Shown here: in pieces, positions 8,638-17,107 of the stretch
How the letters are laid out: each line of letters begins with the position of its first letter
Position numbering within the stretch: the stretch's first letter is position 1
Origin: Neorhizobium sp. SHOUNA12A
GTDB lineage: Bacteria; Pseudomonadota; Alphaproteobacteria; Rhizobiales; Rhizobiaceae
Direction of reading: 5' to 3'
Length of the DNA: 64,000 nt
Assembly: GCF_023006505.1 (NCBI RefSeq)
Contig: NZ_JALBGV010000002.1
Location: forward strand, 124,001-188,000
Notes under the pieces: model-generated
The model's input: only the letters and a program-made list of their open reading frames with translations
What the model was told of the DNA's origin: nothing
The model's database searches: none
Program-made: the position numbers and the translations under genes

Positions 8638-9549
8638 TCAGCTTTCGGGCAGCGGATAATCGTCTTCGTTCAGAACCCAGCCCGGCTTTGCCGAGAAATC
8701 CGCGCGCGGCGGTGCAAAGATATCCACCAGCTGATTGACGCCGGCAGATTCCGCCGTCGTCGTGTGGATGGCGGGTGGCGGGATGACGCAGATCGAAGGC
8801 GACTCGCAGTAGAGATGTTCGTCTTCGCGCCAGATATTCATGTTGGTCGCCCACGGCCAACGTAGATGATGGGTAAAGCTGCCGCTGAGCGCCAGAGAGC
8901 ATTGTTCGAAATCATCGTGATGATGGGGCGAGACCTTGTCGCGCTCGCGGGGACCGATCCGCGGGGTAAGATAGTTGATCATGAAGGTCGTGCAGCGATA
9001 GATCCGCCCGAACCGCGACGGATCTTCGGGCACGTCCAGGGTATACCACTTCAACTTGAGTCCGCCGGGCGGTTCGGGCCAGGCTTCGAACGGCGGCACG
9101 TTGGGGTGCGGCCCGTTAAAGGCATCGGCGTTGGATGCCGCCTTTGCCAGGTCCTCCGACTTCGGAGTGAATAACCGGACGATCGTGCCGGAGGTCAGCA
9201 GTCGGATCGAGCTTGCCCCAGGCGGCACAAAGGCCACGGAATAACCCGGAACGATCGTGCTTCCTTCTGCCGTCGTAATCTCGACCGAGGTCTCCCTGTC
9301 CGGGATGATCAACGCATATTCGTCAGGCTGGGTTTCTCTTGAAAAGGTGCCGCCTTCCTTGCCGTTGCTATAGACGACGACGAAGTTCTGCCCGCGACTG
9401 ATCCAGGTGTCGCCGTTGGCATCGCTGACCTGTGGGTCTTCCCGATAGAAAAGGCCGGTCTGAGAGCCGAAGTAGCTGGTATGCGCCACGGCATCCTTCT
9501 GCGCGGCACTGCCCTGCAGGCTCGACCGCGGGTCGCTTTGGACGTACAT
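8638..9549 (-). CDS. cupin-domain protein
   Basis: A 303-residue protein with a two-part cupin-like layout. The second half holds the clearest metal-site motif, SPHHHDDFEQCSLALSG, and a later His in PPPAIHTT. No signal peptide is seen. It lies 27 bases after the BKACE gene and is probably cotranscribed with it. Cupins of this kind can be dioxygenases, isomerases or non-enzymatic sensors. The HHHDDxEQ pattern suggests a bound metal, but no reaction can be assigned. Confidence 0.7.
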   Translation of the reverse strand: MYVQSDPRSSLQGSAAQKDAVAHTSYFGSQTGLFYREDPQVSDANGDTWISRGQNFVVVYSNGKEGGTFSRETQPDEYALIIPDRETSVEITTAEGSTIVPGYSVAFVPPGASSIRLLTSGTIVRLFTPKSEDLAKAASNADAFNGPHPNVPPFEAWPEPPGGLKLKWYTLDVPEDPSRFGRIYRCTTFMINYLTPRIGPRERDKVSPHHHDDFEQCSLALSGSFTHHLRWPWATNMNIWREDEHLYCESPSICVIPPPAIHTTTAESAGVNQLVDIFAPPRADFSAKPGWVLNEDDYPLPES

Positions 9550-9576
9550 CTTTATCTCCCTTGCTTTGGATGTGTT

Positions 9577-10470
9577 TCAGATCGCCATTGGAAGCTGTTT
9601 TTTCAGCTTCAGGATCTCGCGCGTCTCACCGACCGTGGCGATCGTGCCTCCGAGTTCCTTCACGATTCGCACGGCCTTTTGGACAAGGACCGTGTTGCTC
9701 TCGGCCAGCACGCCTTTTTCGAGATAGATGTTGTCCTCCAGGCCGACGCGGACATGCCCACCCGCCAGCCACGCCTGCGCCAGCATCGGGAACTCGAAGC
9801 GCCCCACGCCGAAAGCGGCCCAATGCGATCCCGTCGGGAGAAGCGATTTCATATAAAGAAGGGTTTCCGGTGTGGCGATGGCGCCGTAACGAACGCCGAG
9901 CACGATCTGGAAAAGCGCCGGGCCATCGAGCCGCCCCTCCTGCAGGAAATGATTGGCAAGCTGTATGTCCCCTGTATCGAACACTTCGAGTTCGGGGAGG
10001 ACGCCGGCATTTTGAATGATATCGGCCATGATCGCCAGATTGCGCGGCGTGTTGATGACCACCGATGTCCCGGAATACATCGTGTTGAAGTCGAGGCTGC
10101 AGATCTCCGGTCGCAATGCGGCGATATGTTCGACGCGAAGTTCCGGCCGCAGCAGGGTCGTCCCCGGCGCGGCAGTCTTCGGGTCGTCTTCGCTCGGGAT
10201 GAAGCGACCGCCAGGACCCGTGGTGAGGTTGATGATGACGTCATCGTCGGCCGCCCGAAGGCGCTCGACGACCTCCCGGTAGTGGGAAAGCTCCATGCTC
10301 GGTCGGCCGTCGGGATGCCTGACATGGATATGGACGATGGCCGCGCCGGCGCGGGTCGCCTCCAGGCAGGCATTGGCGATTTGTTCCGGCGTGATCGGCA
10401 GGTAGGGCGTCTGCGAAGGGCTCGTTATATTGCCGGTAACGGCACAGGTGATGATTGTGGGATCGGCCAA
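9577..10470 (-). CDS. beta-keto acid cleavage enzyme (BKACE, DUF849)
   Basis: A 297-residue zinc-dependent TIM-barrel enzyme of the 3-keto-5-aminohexanoate cleavage family. These proteins condense a beta-keto acid with acetyl-CoA and release acetoacetate plus a new CoA ester. Landmarks are IITCAVTGN at the N-terminus, AAIVHIHVRHPDGRPS (metal-binding HxH) and ELEVFDTGDI, followed by GGHVRVGLEDN. I place the start at a TTG (10470) because AAGGAAGG lies six bases upstream, whereas the longer frame to 10533 adds 21 unconserved residues. The keto-acid substrate is unknown. Confidence 0.85.
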   Translation of the reverse strand: MADPTIITCAVTGNITSPSQTPYLPITPEQIANACLEATRAGAAIVHIHVRHPDGRPSMELSHYREVVERLRAADDDVIINLTTGPGGRFIPSEDDPKTAAPGTTLLRPELRVEHIAALRPEICSLDFNTMYSGTSVVINTPRNLAIMADIIQNAGVLPELEVFDTGDIQLANHFLQEGRLDGPALFQIVLGVRYGAIATPETLLYMKSLLPTGSHWAAFGVGRFEFPMLAQAWLAGGHVRVGLEDNIYLEKGVLAESNTVLVQKAVRIVKELGGTIATVGETREILKLKKQLPMAI

Positions 10471-10567
10471 GCGTCGCCTTCCTTGCTGATGCGGTCGTCT
10501 ATCGACCATGAGGGTTCGCGTATTCGCTCGCACCGGAAGCCGCCGATCACAATTCTTATCGCCGGCC

Positions 10568-10584
10568 GTTTCGCGCCTAGAAAC
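10568..10584. promoter_or_regulatory. IclR operator candidate, site 2
   Basis: GTTTCGCGCCTAGAAAC has perfect GTTTC/GAAAC arms with a seven-base spacer. It lies in the divergent promoter region between the BKACE (minus) and aldolase (plus) genes. Confidence 0.6.
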
Positions 10585-10605
10585 GTACAGGCGGCCGCAG
10601 CCGGC

Positions 10606-10622
10606 GTTCCGCAGCGAGAAAC
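10606..10622. promoter_or_regulatory. IclR operator candidate, site 3
   Basis: GTTCCGCAGCGAGAAAC has the same arm pattern and spacer as sites 1 and 2. It lies 38 bp downstream of site 2 and 68 bp upstream of the aldolase start, which allows paired binding by an IclR tetramer. Confidence 0.6.
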
Positions 10623-10689
10623 GGTACGGCTATTGGCTTCGTAGTTGCGTCCGCAGCGTATAGGCAGCAGCTATCGAAAGGCAGGCTCA

Positions 10690-11463
10690 ATGACCAACCA
10701 ACGTCCTCACTTCAGTTCCTTCCGCGATCGTTTGCTGGCGCGAGATCGGATGATCGGCACGTTCCTCAAGCTTCCGACCACCCAGGTGGTCGAGATCCTG
10801 GGGGCGGTTGGCTACGACTTCGTGGTCATCGATCAGGAGCATGCGCCGCTTGATCGCACCATTACGGATATGATGATCTTTGCGGCGAGGGCATCGAATA
10901 TCGCGCCGATCGTGCGCGTCGGCGACTTCAGCGACGCGAATATCCTCTCCGCACTGGATTGCGGTGCCTCCGGCATCATGGTCCCGCATGTGACGACGGT
11001 CGAGAAGGCTCAGGCGATTGCCAGAGCCTGCCGGTATAGAGGCGGCAGCCGCGGGTTTGCGGGGCTCACGCGCGCCAGCGGTTGGGGCGTGGTTGGCGGT
11101 GTGCAGCATATGGCGATGCAGGATCGACGGGTGACATGCATTGCGATGATCGAGGATGCCGAAGCAGTCGAACATGCAGGCGATATTGCCAGGGTCGACG
11201 GCATTGACGCATTGTTCGTGGGACGAGGCGATCTTACCGCATCATTCGGCGACGATCCTGATGCCGGCGCCAAGGTGGCCGAAATCGCCACCACGGTGGC
11301 CGCGGCCGCTCGGGAGGCCGGCGTTCCCCTGATGCTGTTGCCGAATGGTAAGGCAGATCTGACCTTTGCCAAGGAGCTCGGCGCCAGCGCCATGTTGGTG
11401 TCGAGCGACCATGGCTTTATCCGATCGGCGGCCACCGCGGCGCTGAAGGACTATTGCGACTAA
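10690..11463 (+). CDS. HpcH/HpaI-type aldolase
   Basis: A 257-residue class II (metal-dependent) aldolase of the HpcH/HpaI/citrate-lyase-beta family. These enzymes cleave 4-hydroxy-2-oxo acids to pyruvate and an aldehyde. Visible are GTFLKLPTTQVVEIL, DFVVIDQEHAPLD (with the catalytic His), GASGIMVPHV and ALFVGRGDLTASFG. The ATG at 10690 has AAAGGCAGG upstream. It probably performs a late carbon-carbon cleavage in the IclR-controlled pathway. The exact substrate is not readable. Confidence 0.85.
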   Translation: MTNQRPHFSSFRDRLLARDRMIGTFLKLPTTQVVEILGAVGYDFVVIDQEHAPLDRTITDMMIFAARASNIAPIVRVGDFSDANILSALDCGASGIMVPHVTTVEKAQAIARACRYRGGSRGFAGLTRASGWGVVGGVQHMAMQDRRVTCIAMIEDAEAVEHAGDIARVDGIDALFVGRGDLTASFGDDPDAGAKVAEIATTVAAAAREAGVPLMLLPNGKADLTFAKELGASAMLVSSDHGFIRSAATAALKDYCD

Positions 11464-11683
11464 TTGGCTGCCGCCGGCGAAACCCCGGCGAAACCGTTGT
11501 GGATCGCGATCCCGACACCGGCCGCTTTGGGGCGAGGGGCTTTTCGTGGGGGCGTCGACCGGGCAGATTAGCGACGTCCCTGCTTGATCGGGTTCGACCA
11601 GCGGGGGATGGCTGGATGGATACGCATTTTCATCAAGCTTTCGATAATGGGCAGGAACCGCAGAGGTCTTGCCGGGAGGGGAA

Positions 11684-12445
11684 ATGACTGCCATCGAAAT
11701 CCCGGAACTGAAAATTCCGAAAGTCGCGCTCGTCACCGGTGGAAACAGCGGGATCGGTCGGGCGACAGCGGCACGTCTCGCCAGCATGGGCAGCACCGTC
11801 ATCGTCGGCTACAACAGCCGACGCGAGATGGCGGAGGAGGTCGTGAACGGCCTCCAGGGCAGCGGTCATGCTGCAATTCGCATCGCGATCGACGATCCGG
11901 CCTCGGTCACCGAGGCCGCCGCCGCCGTCGGCGAGAAATTCGGTAGCCTCGATGCCCTGGTGAATTGCGGAGGCGCCACCACACCCGTTGCGGCAAACGA
12001 TTTCGACGCGTTGACGGATGATATCTTCGATCGAGCGTTGACGGTAAATCTGAGAGGCCCATTTGCCATGATCCGCGCATTTCGACCCTTGTTGGAACAG
12101 GCCGACAGCGCGACGATCGTCAACATCTCTTCCATTGCGGCGCGGACGGGGGTGGGAAGCAGTCTCGCATACCTGGCCGCCAAGGGCGGCCTGGATGCGC
12201 TCACCATTGCGCTTGCCAAGGTTCTGGCGCCCAAGATTCGCGTCTTTTCCGTTTCACCTGCCGGCGTGGACACGGATTTCGTTCCCAATCGGTCCCGAGA
12301 CCAGCTGCAGAAGGTTGCGGAAAGGCTGCCTCTTGCGAGGATCACTGCCCCGGATGATGTTGCGCGAGCAGTTATCGCCTGTATCGTTCATCTCACCAGT
12401 TCGACCGGCATCGTCGTTCCTGTCGACGAGGGGCGCCATCTATAA
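11684..12445 (+). CDS. short-chain dehydrogenase/reductase (SDR)
   Basis: A 253-residue classical SDR with cofactor motif TGGNSGIG (18-25), catalytic Ser at 149/150 in NISS, and the YxxxK pair Tyr163 and Lys167. The product would be an NAD(P)-dependent alcohol dehydrogenase or ketoreductase. The ATG at 11684 follows GGGAGGGG; the open frame begins five codons earlier at a TTG without an RBS. It lies between the aldolase and the tripartite transporter. The 220-bp upstream gap holds no other recognisable gene. Confidence 0.85.
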   Translation: MTAIEIPELKIPKVALVTGGNSGIGRATAARLASMGSTVIVGYNSRREMAEEVVNGLQGSGHAAIRIAIDDPASVTEAAAAVGEKFGSLDALVNCGGATTPVAANDFDALTDDIFDRALTVNLRGPFAMIRAFRPLLEQADSATIVNISSIAARTGVGSSLAYLAAKGGLDALTIALAKVLAPKIRVFSVSPAGVDTDFVPNRSRDQLQKVAERLPLARITAPDDVARAVIACIVHLTSSTGIVVPVDEGRHL

Positions 12446-12603
12446 CGCAAGCATGCAAATTGCCCGAAACGTCGCGCGCTATTCTGCGACACGCCGCTTC
12501 GGCCGTCTTCGTCTGGTGAAACATCGTCATTGCCGCGTTGCCAGCCTTCACCAGCTTTGTATTGATCAACCATGTGAGCACGTTTCGTGGTGCGTTGATG
12601 ATC

Positions 12604-12630
12604 ATGGTCCATTCTCAAGAGATGGACCAT
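12604..12630. promoter_or_regulatory. palindromic hairpin in the tctB leader
   Basis: Perfect 9-bp arms ATGGTCCAT / ATGGACCAT enclose a smaller CTC/GAG pairing, about 52 bases before the TctB start. It could be an operator or an RNA hairpin. No U-tract follows, so termination is unlikely. Confidence 0.4.
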
Positions 12631-12682
12631 GCATCGGGTATCTTACGATAGCGTGCCACTTCTTCTGAGGTGAGGAGCTCGG

Positions 12683-13141
12683 ATGAAGCTTAGCCAGGAC
12701 GTTTTACTGGGACTGTTTTTTACCACCATCGGTGTCGGGTCGGCAGTGATGGCGGCAAGCTATCCGTTCGGGACATCCAGTCGGATGGGGCCGGGTTATT
12801 TTCCTGTCATCGTATCGAGCCTGCTCGTTCTCACGGGCATTCTGGTTCTGTTCCGATCGCGGCTGACCCTTGGAGCGATACCGGAAATCGGCTGGAAGCC
12901 GATCGTCGTGGTTTCCCTCGCGATCCTGATTTTTGGCCTGGTCGTCGAACCGCTCGGTCTGCCGATCGCCGTCTTCTTGCTGACGGTCGTCAGCGCCACG
13001 ACGAGCGAAAAATTCCGGCTCGACTGGAGAGCCTTCGCAGGGGCGGCTGCTTTTGCCGCGTTCTGTTCGGTCCTTTTCGTGGAACTGCTCGGCCTGCCTG
13101 TTCCGATTGTCGGAAACTGGCTGCAGGGCCTTGGCCTATAG
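12683..13141 (+). CDS. tctB: tripartite tricarboxylate transporter, small membrane subunit TctB
   Basis: A 152-residue membrane protein with about four hydrophobic segments, the size and topology of TctB. The stretch FGTSSRMGPGYFPVIVSSLL is typical of the family. It pairs with the large TctA subunit encoded 18 bases downstream and, in the inner membrane, uses the TctC-type binding protein encoded at 15506. Transport would be proton or sodium driven. The substrate is probably the carboxylate degraded by the surrounding enzymes. Confidence 0.88.
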   Translation: MKLSQDVLLGLFFTTIGVGSAVMAASYPFGTSSRMGPGYFPVIVSSLLVLTGILVLFRSRLTLGAIPEIGWKPIVVVSLAILIFGLVVEPLGLPIAVFLLTVVSATTSEKFRLDWRAFAGAAAFAAFCSVLFVELLGLPVPIVGNWLQGLGL

Positions 13142-13159
13142 ACATCGCAGGAGTTTGAC

Positions 13160-14665
13160 ATGGATATATTCAACGGACTTCTGCTTGGATTTTCGACGGC
13201 GACCACGCCGGAGAACTTCCTCTACTGTTTTTTCGGCGTGTTTCTCGGCACGGCCGTCGGTGTGCTGCCTGGCCTTGGCCCCATCGCCACCATTTCGATG
13301 CTGCTGCCTTTCACGTTCGGACTGCCGATCGACACGGCGCTGATCATGCTGGCGGGCATCTTCTACGGTTCCCAGTATGGCGGCTCGACCACGGCCATCC
13401 TGATGAACATTCCCGGCGAGGCTTCGTCCGTCGTCACGACGCTGGACGGCCATGAAATGGCCAAGCAGGGAAAGGCTGGACGGGCATTGGCGGCGGCAGC
13501 GATCGGTAGCTTCTTCGCCGGTACGGTCGGCACGCTTTTCATCGCGATATCGGCGCCGCTTCTTGCAAGTTTCGCCCTGACGTTCGGACCTGCGGAATAC
13601 TTCTCGCTGATCGTGCTCGGCCTGATCACGTCGATGGTGCTGACAAGTGGTTCCCTGCTCACGGCTTTTGGCATGGCGCTGTTCGGCGTTCTTCTCGGCA
13701 TGATCGGAACCGACGTCAATTCCGGGGCCGCGCGCTACACATTCGATTCCGCCAACCTCCTGGACGGGCTGGATTTCGTGGTCGTCGCGACCGGCATATT
13801 CGGTCTGGGCGATGTTCTTGCAAATCTGGAGAATGAGCGGAACCGGGTCGCCAGCGTGGCGACGGTCAGCAGCCTGTTCCCGACTGCTGACGATTGGCGC
13901 CGAATGTCCGCGCCGATCCTGCGCGGCACCGGCATCGGCGTATTGCTCGGCGTGCTGCCGGGCGCTGGGGTCTTGCTCGCCTCCTTTTCAGCCTATGCGC
14001 TGGAGAAGAAGATTTCCCGGCATCCCGAGCAATTCGGCAAGGGAGCGATCGAAGGCGTTGCGGCACCCGAGGCTGCCAACAATGCCGCGGCGCAAACCTG
14101 TTTCATCCCGATGCTGACGCTCGGCCTTCCCGGAACCGCGACCATGGCGCTGATGATCGGTGCGCTGGTGGTTCAGGGCGTCCAGCCAGGGCCTGAAATC
14201 CTGACGCAACAGCCAGCCCTGTTCTGGGGCCTTGTCGTTTCCATGTGGCTCGGCAACCTCATGCTGCTGTTTCTCAACCTTCCGCTTGTCGGCATGTGGG
14301 CAAGGCTGATCTCGGTGCCTTACCATTTCCTGTTCCCGGTGATCTGCGTCTTCATCGCGATCGGCGTCTACAGCATCAACAACAGCGTCTTCGATGTCTA
14401 CATGATGGCCCTGTTCGGCGTGCTCGGATACTTCTTCAAGAAAATTGGGGCAGAACCTGCGCCTCTCATTCTCGCGATGATCCTCGGCCCGATGGCGGAA
14501 GAGTATCTGCGACGGGCGCTTCTGATCTCCCATGGCGACGCGACGGTCTTTTTCACGAGCCCGCTCAGTCTCGGCACGCTGATCGTTGCCTTCCTGCTCC
14601 TCCTGTCGATTGTATCGCCGCGCTTCCGCAAGGTGCGTGAGGAGGGGCTGCAGGAGGCCGACTGA
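13160..14665 (+). CDS. tctA: tripartite tricarboxylate transporter, large membrane subunit TctA
   Basis: A 501-residue integral membrane protein of normal TctA length with about 10-12 hydrophobic segments. Characteristic signatures include [20 protein letters not shown] near the N-terminus, [21 protein letters not shown], and a second inverted copy including [13 protein letters not shown]. It forms the translocation unit with TctB. RBS GCAGGAG precedes the ATG. Confidence 0.93.
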   Translation: MDIFNGLLLGFSTATTPENFLYCFFGVFLGTAVGVLPGLGPIATISMLLPFTFGLPIDTALIMLAGIFYGSQYGGSTTAILMNIPGEASSVVTTLDGHEMAKQGKAGRALAAAAIGSFFAGTVGTLFIAISAPLLASFALTFGPAEYFSLIVLGLITSMVLTSGSLLTAFGMALFGVLLGMIGTDVNSGAARYTFDSANLLDGLDFVVVATGIFGLGDVLANLENERNRVASVATVSSLFPTADDWRRMSAPILRGTGIGVLLGVLPGAGVLLASFSAYALEKKISRHPEQFGKGAIEGVAAPEAANNAAAQTCFIPMLTLGLPGTATMALMIGALVVQGVQPGPEILTQQPALFWGLVVSMWLGNLMLLFLNLPLVGMWARLISVPYHFLFPVICVFIAIGVYSINNSVFDVYMMALFGVLGYFFKKIGAEPAPLILAMILGPMAEEYLRRALLISHGDATVFFTSPLSLGTLIVAFLLLLSIVSPRFRKVREEGLQEAD

Positions 14666-14749
14666 TGGCAACAAATGAAGCGTCCGGCGCCTTCTGCCGG
14701 AAGCGCCTGACTCTGACCGAACCAATCGATCAACCTTCAGGGGGTTATG

Positions 14750-15373
14750 ATGCAGCTGGACGATGACAAACGCCTTCGAGCTCTTCTCGATCGTGAAGAA
14801 TTATTCGATCTCGTGCGCCGCGAGCGATTTGCCCGTGACCAACGTCGTTTCGACACCATGAGCGCATGTTTCCACAAGGACGCTTACATTCGTACAAGCT
14901 GGTATGACGCCCGCGGCGGAGAGGCCTATGTGGAGGCGACCCGCAAATGGATGGGCGCGACCGGCAACAGCAAGCACTGGGTGTTTCCGGCTTTCGCGCA
15001 GGTCAACGGTGATCGAGCAACCGTTGAAAGTCCGGCGATGATTTTCAACCGCGCACGCCCGGACGATATCGAAGTCGACGTTCACGTCTTCTGCCGCTTC
15101 TTTTCTCGGGCGGTCCGGGAAACGGGGACGTGGAAGCTGATGAGTTTCGAGGTGCTTTTCGAGAGGGACATCATGAAACCGGTCAATCCGTCGGATTTGC
15201 TGCCTGTCGATTGGTCGCTTCTGGCGACGATGCGGCCGTCCTACAAGTTCCTCACCTATATCCAGCACAAGCGGGGTGTGACGGTCAGTCCTGACCTTTT
15301 GGGGGACGATCGGCCCGACGAGCTCAGCGCTTTCCACGCCGGCGAAGAAAGCTGGCTTGCCGGCCATGAATGA
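14750..15373 (+). CDS. NTF2/SnoaL-like domain protein
   Basis: A 207-residue soluble protein of the SnoaL-like NTF2 fold. It starts with helices around REELFDLVRRERFARDQRRFDTM and has FHKDAYIRTSWYD, typical of small-subunit ring-hydroxylating-dioxygenase-like and dehydratase-like proteins. AGGGGG upstream favours the second of two adjacent ATGs (14750). It lies between TctA and the TctC-type gene. Function is not assignable; pathway isomerase, dehydratase or accessory protein are options. Confidence 0.7.
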   Translation: MQLDDDKRLRALLDREELFDLVRRERFARDQRRFDTMSACFHKDAYIRTSWYDARGGEAYVEATRKWMGATGNSKHWVFPAFAQVNGDRATVESPAMIFNRARPDDIEVDVHVFCRFFSRAVRETGTWKLMSFEVLFERDIMKPVNPSDLLPVDWSLLATMRPSYKFLTYIQHKRGVTVSPDLLGDDRPDELSAFHAGEESWLAGHE

Positions 15374-15403
15374 CGGCCGGCGCAGGAAGGCCATGCCGGC
15401 CGT
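15373..15403. other. stem-loop after the NTF2-like gene
   Basis: A perfect 9-bp stem, ACGGCCGGC / GCCGGCCGT, begins at the last base of the stop codon. No U-tract follows. It immediately precedes IclR site 4 and may be a weak terminator or an mRNA 3' end stabiliser. Confidence 0.4.
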
Positions 15404-15418
15404 TCCAAAGGGCGGAAC
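15402..15418. promoter_or_regulatory. IclR operator candidate, site 4
   Basis: GTTCCAAAGGGCGGAAC has fully palindromic GTTCC/GGAAC arms with the seven-base spacer shared by sites 1-3. It is 88 bp upstream of the TctC-type gene, which suggests that gene has its own IclR-controlled promoter. Confidence 0.6.
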
Positions 15419-15505
15419 GGCGATAGTCAGCAGTTCGCCCTGAAGAGCAGACAGGGTAGGGCTTTAGCCAAGGAACTCGATTTAACGAGTGGGAGGAGGA
15501 ACAGA

Positions 15506-16480
15506 ATGAACAGACGAGAATTCATCGTGCTGGGAGGCTCAGCTGTCGCGCTGGCTTCAGGCAGAATAGCAATTGCTGCCAATTGGCCAAGCAAGTCGGT
15601 GGTGGTGATCTCGGCTTACCCTCCGGGCGGCACGAGCGACATTATCGCCCGTCTCGTGGCAGACCTGCTGACGGCGAAATTCGGCCAGCAGTTCGTGATC
15701 GAAAACCTGGCCGGCGCGGCCGGTGCACTCGCAGGCGGAAAGCTCGCCCGCTCGGCGCCGGATGGCTACACGATCCTCATCAGCGGCAGCGCACCGATCG
15801 CCGCCAACAAGGTGGTGCAGACCAATCTCGCCTATGATCCTCAGGTCGACTTCACGCCCATCACGGTGGTTGCGGAAAGCCCGGCACTGCTGACCGCAAG
15901 CGCCAAGGCGCCGGCGAAATCGCTTCAGGAACTGATTGCCTACGCGAAAGCCAATCCCGGAAAGATAAATATCGGAAACCCGGGCGCCGGAACGAAAGGT
16001 CATATCTGTGCTGCCATCATCAGCCTGCAGACCGGCATTGAGATAAACCACATCCCTTACAAGGGCTCGCCACCTCTGCTCGCCGATTTGCTCGGCGGGC
16101 ATATCGATTTCGCTCTCGACGCGCCGTCCAATTACCTGCCGCATATCAAGGATGGGAAAATCCACGGCGTTGCCGTGACGTCAGCACAGCGCATCGGCGA
16201 ATTGCCGGATGTAAAGACGGTCGCCGAACAGGGGCTCAAGGACTATAATCAGACCCTTTGGTTTGGCGCGGTAGGCCCGAAGGGAATGTCTCCCGAGATC
16301 GTCAGTGCCATCCATAAGGCCATCAAGGAGTGGAGCGACACGCCCGCCGCCAAAGCCAAGCTGGCATCGCTCGGTCTAACGGCCGTGGTCAATACGCCGG
16401 ACGAAATGCGCGGTTCGATCGAGCGCGAGATTGAATCACTCAAACCCTTGGTCAAGGCGGGCCTCGTGCAGCCGAGCTGA
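15506..16480 (+). CDS. tripartite tricarboxylate transporter substrate-binding protein (Bug/TctC family)
   Basis: A 324-residue periplasmic binding protein of the Bug family. The N-terminus MNRREFIVLGGSAVALASG is a Tat-type signal with a probable cleavage before NWPSK. Family marks are VVVISAYPPGGTSDIIARLVA, ENLAGAAGALAGGKLARSAPDGYT, and HIPYKGSPPLLADLLGGHIDF. It delivers the substrate to TctAB. RBS GGGAGGAGG. IclR site 4 lies upstream. Confidence 0.9.
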   Translation: MNRREFIVLGGSAVALASGRIAIAANWPSKSVVVISAYPPGGTSDIIARLVADLLTAKFGQQFVIENLAGAAGALAGGKLARSAPDGYTILISGSAPIAANKVVQTNLAYDPQVDFTPITVVAESPALLTASAKAPAKSLQELIAYAKANPGKINIGNPGAGTKGHICAAIISLQTGIEINHIPYKGSPPLLADLLGGHIDFALDAPSNYLPHIKDGKIHGVAVTSAQRIGELPDVKTVAEQGLKDYNQTLWFGAVGPKGMSPEIVSAIHKAIKEWSDTPAAKAKLASLGLTAVVNTPDEMRGSIEREIESLKPLVKAGLVQPS

Positions 16481-16627
16481 TTTCGATTTGAAGGAGGGCG
16501 GCAAAGAGATTGCCGGGTGCTGAAGTTCAACGCCCGGCATTTTTCAGAGCAGGCTGGGCGGACTCGCCAGCTGCGGTCCTCAGCGACCGGATATCTCGTT
16601 AGGCAGGCAAAGAAGAGACTACATTGC

Positions 16628-17107
16628 ATGAGCAAGCCCTTTACTCTGACCGTCAATGGTCGGGATCACGATCTGGATGTTCCTCCCACTATGCCTCTGC
16701 TGGACGTGCTGCGTAATCATCTGGGGCTGAAGGGCAGCCGATATGGCTGCGGGCTTGAACAATGCGGCGCGTGCATGGTGCTGATCGATGGTTCTGCAGA
16801 ATATTCCTGCAGTCGTGAGGTCGGTACGCTTTCGGATCGCAGCATCACCACCGTGGAAGGTTTGGGCTCGGCCGAAGCGCTGCATCCGCTTCAGCAAGCT
16901 TTTCTCGATGAGCAGGCAGGACAGTGCGGATATTGCCTCTCGGGTATTCTCATGTCGGCCAAGGCTTTCCTAGATCGTAATCCGGACCCCACGCGCGCCG
17001 AAGTCGCTGCAGCGCTCGATGCAAACCTCTGTCGCTGTGGATCGCATCCCCGCATCCTGCGCGCTGTGCTCAAGGCAGCAGCCGTGTTGCGCCATGAGGC
17101 TGCTTGA
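16628..17107 (+). CDS. (2Fe-2S) subunit of a xanthine-oxidase-family molybdenum hydroxylase
   Basis: A 159-residue electron-transfer subunit (IorA/NicA type). The plant-type [2Fe-2S] cluster ligands are Cys41, Cys46, Cys49 and Cys61. The second cluster ligands are Cys100, Cys103, Cys135 and Cys137. Length is normal. The stop overlaps the start of the molybdopterin subunit by one base (TGATG), which implies coupled synthesis. It probably passes electrons from hydroxylation of an aromatic or N-heterocyclic ring to an external acceptor. Confidence 0.9.
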   Translation: MSKPFTLTVNGRDHDLDVPPTMPLLDVLRNHLGLKGSRYGCGLEQCGACMVLIDGSAEYSCSREVGTLSDRSITTVEGLGSAEALHPLQQAFLDEQAGQCGYCLSGILMSAKAFLDRNPDPTRAEVAAALDANLCRCGSHPRILRAVLKAAAVLRHEAA

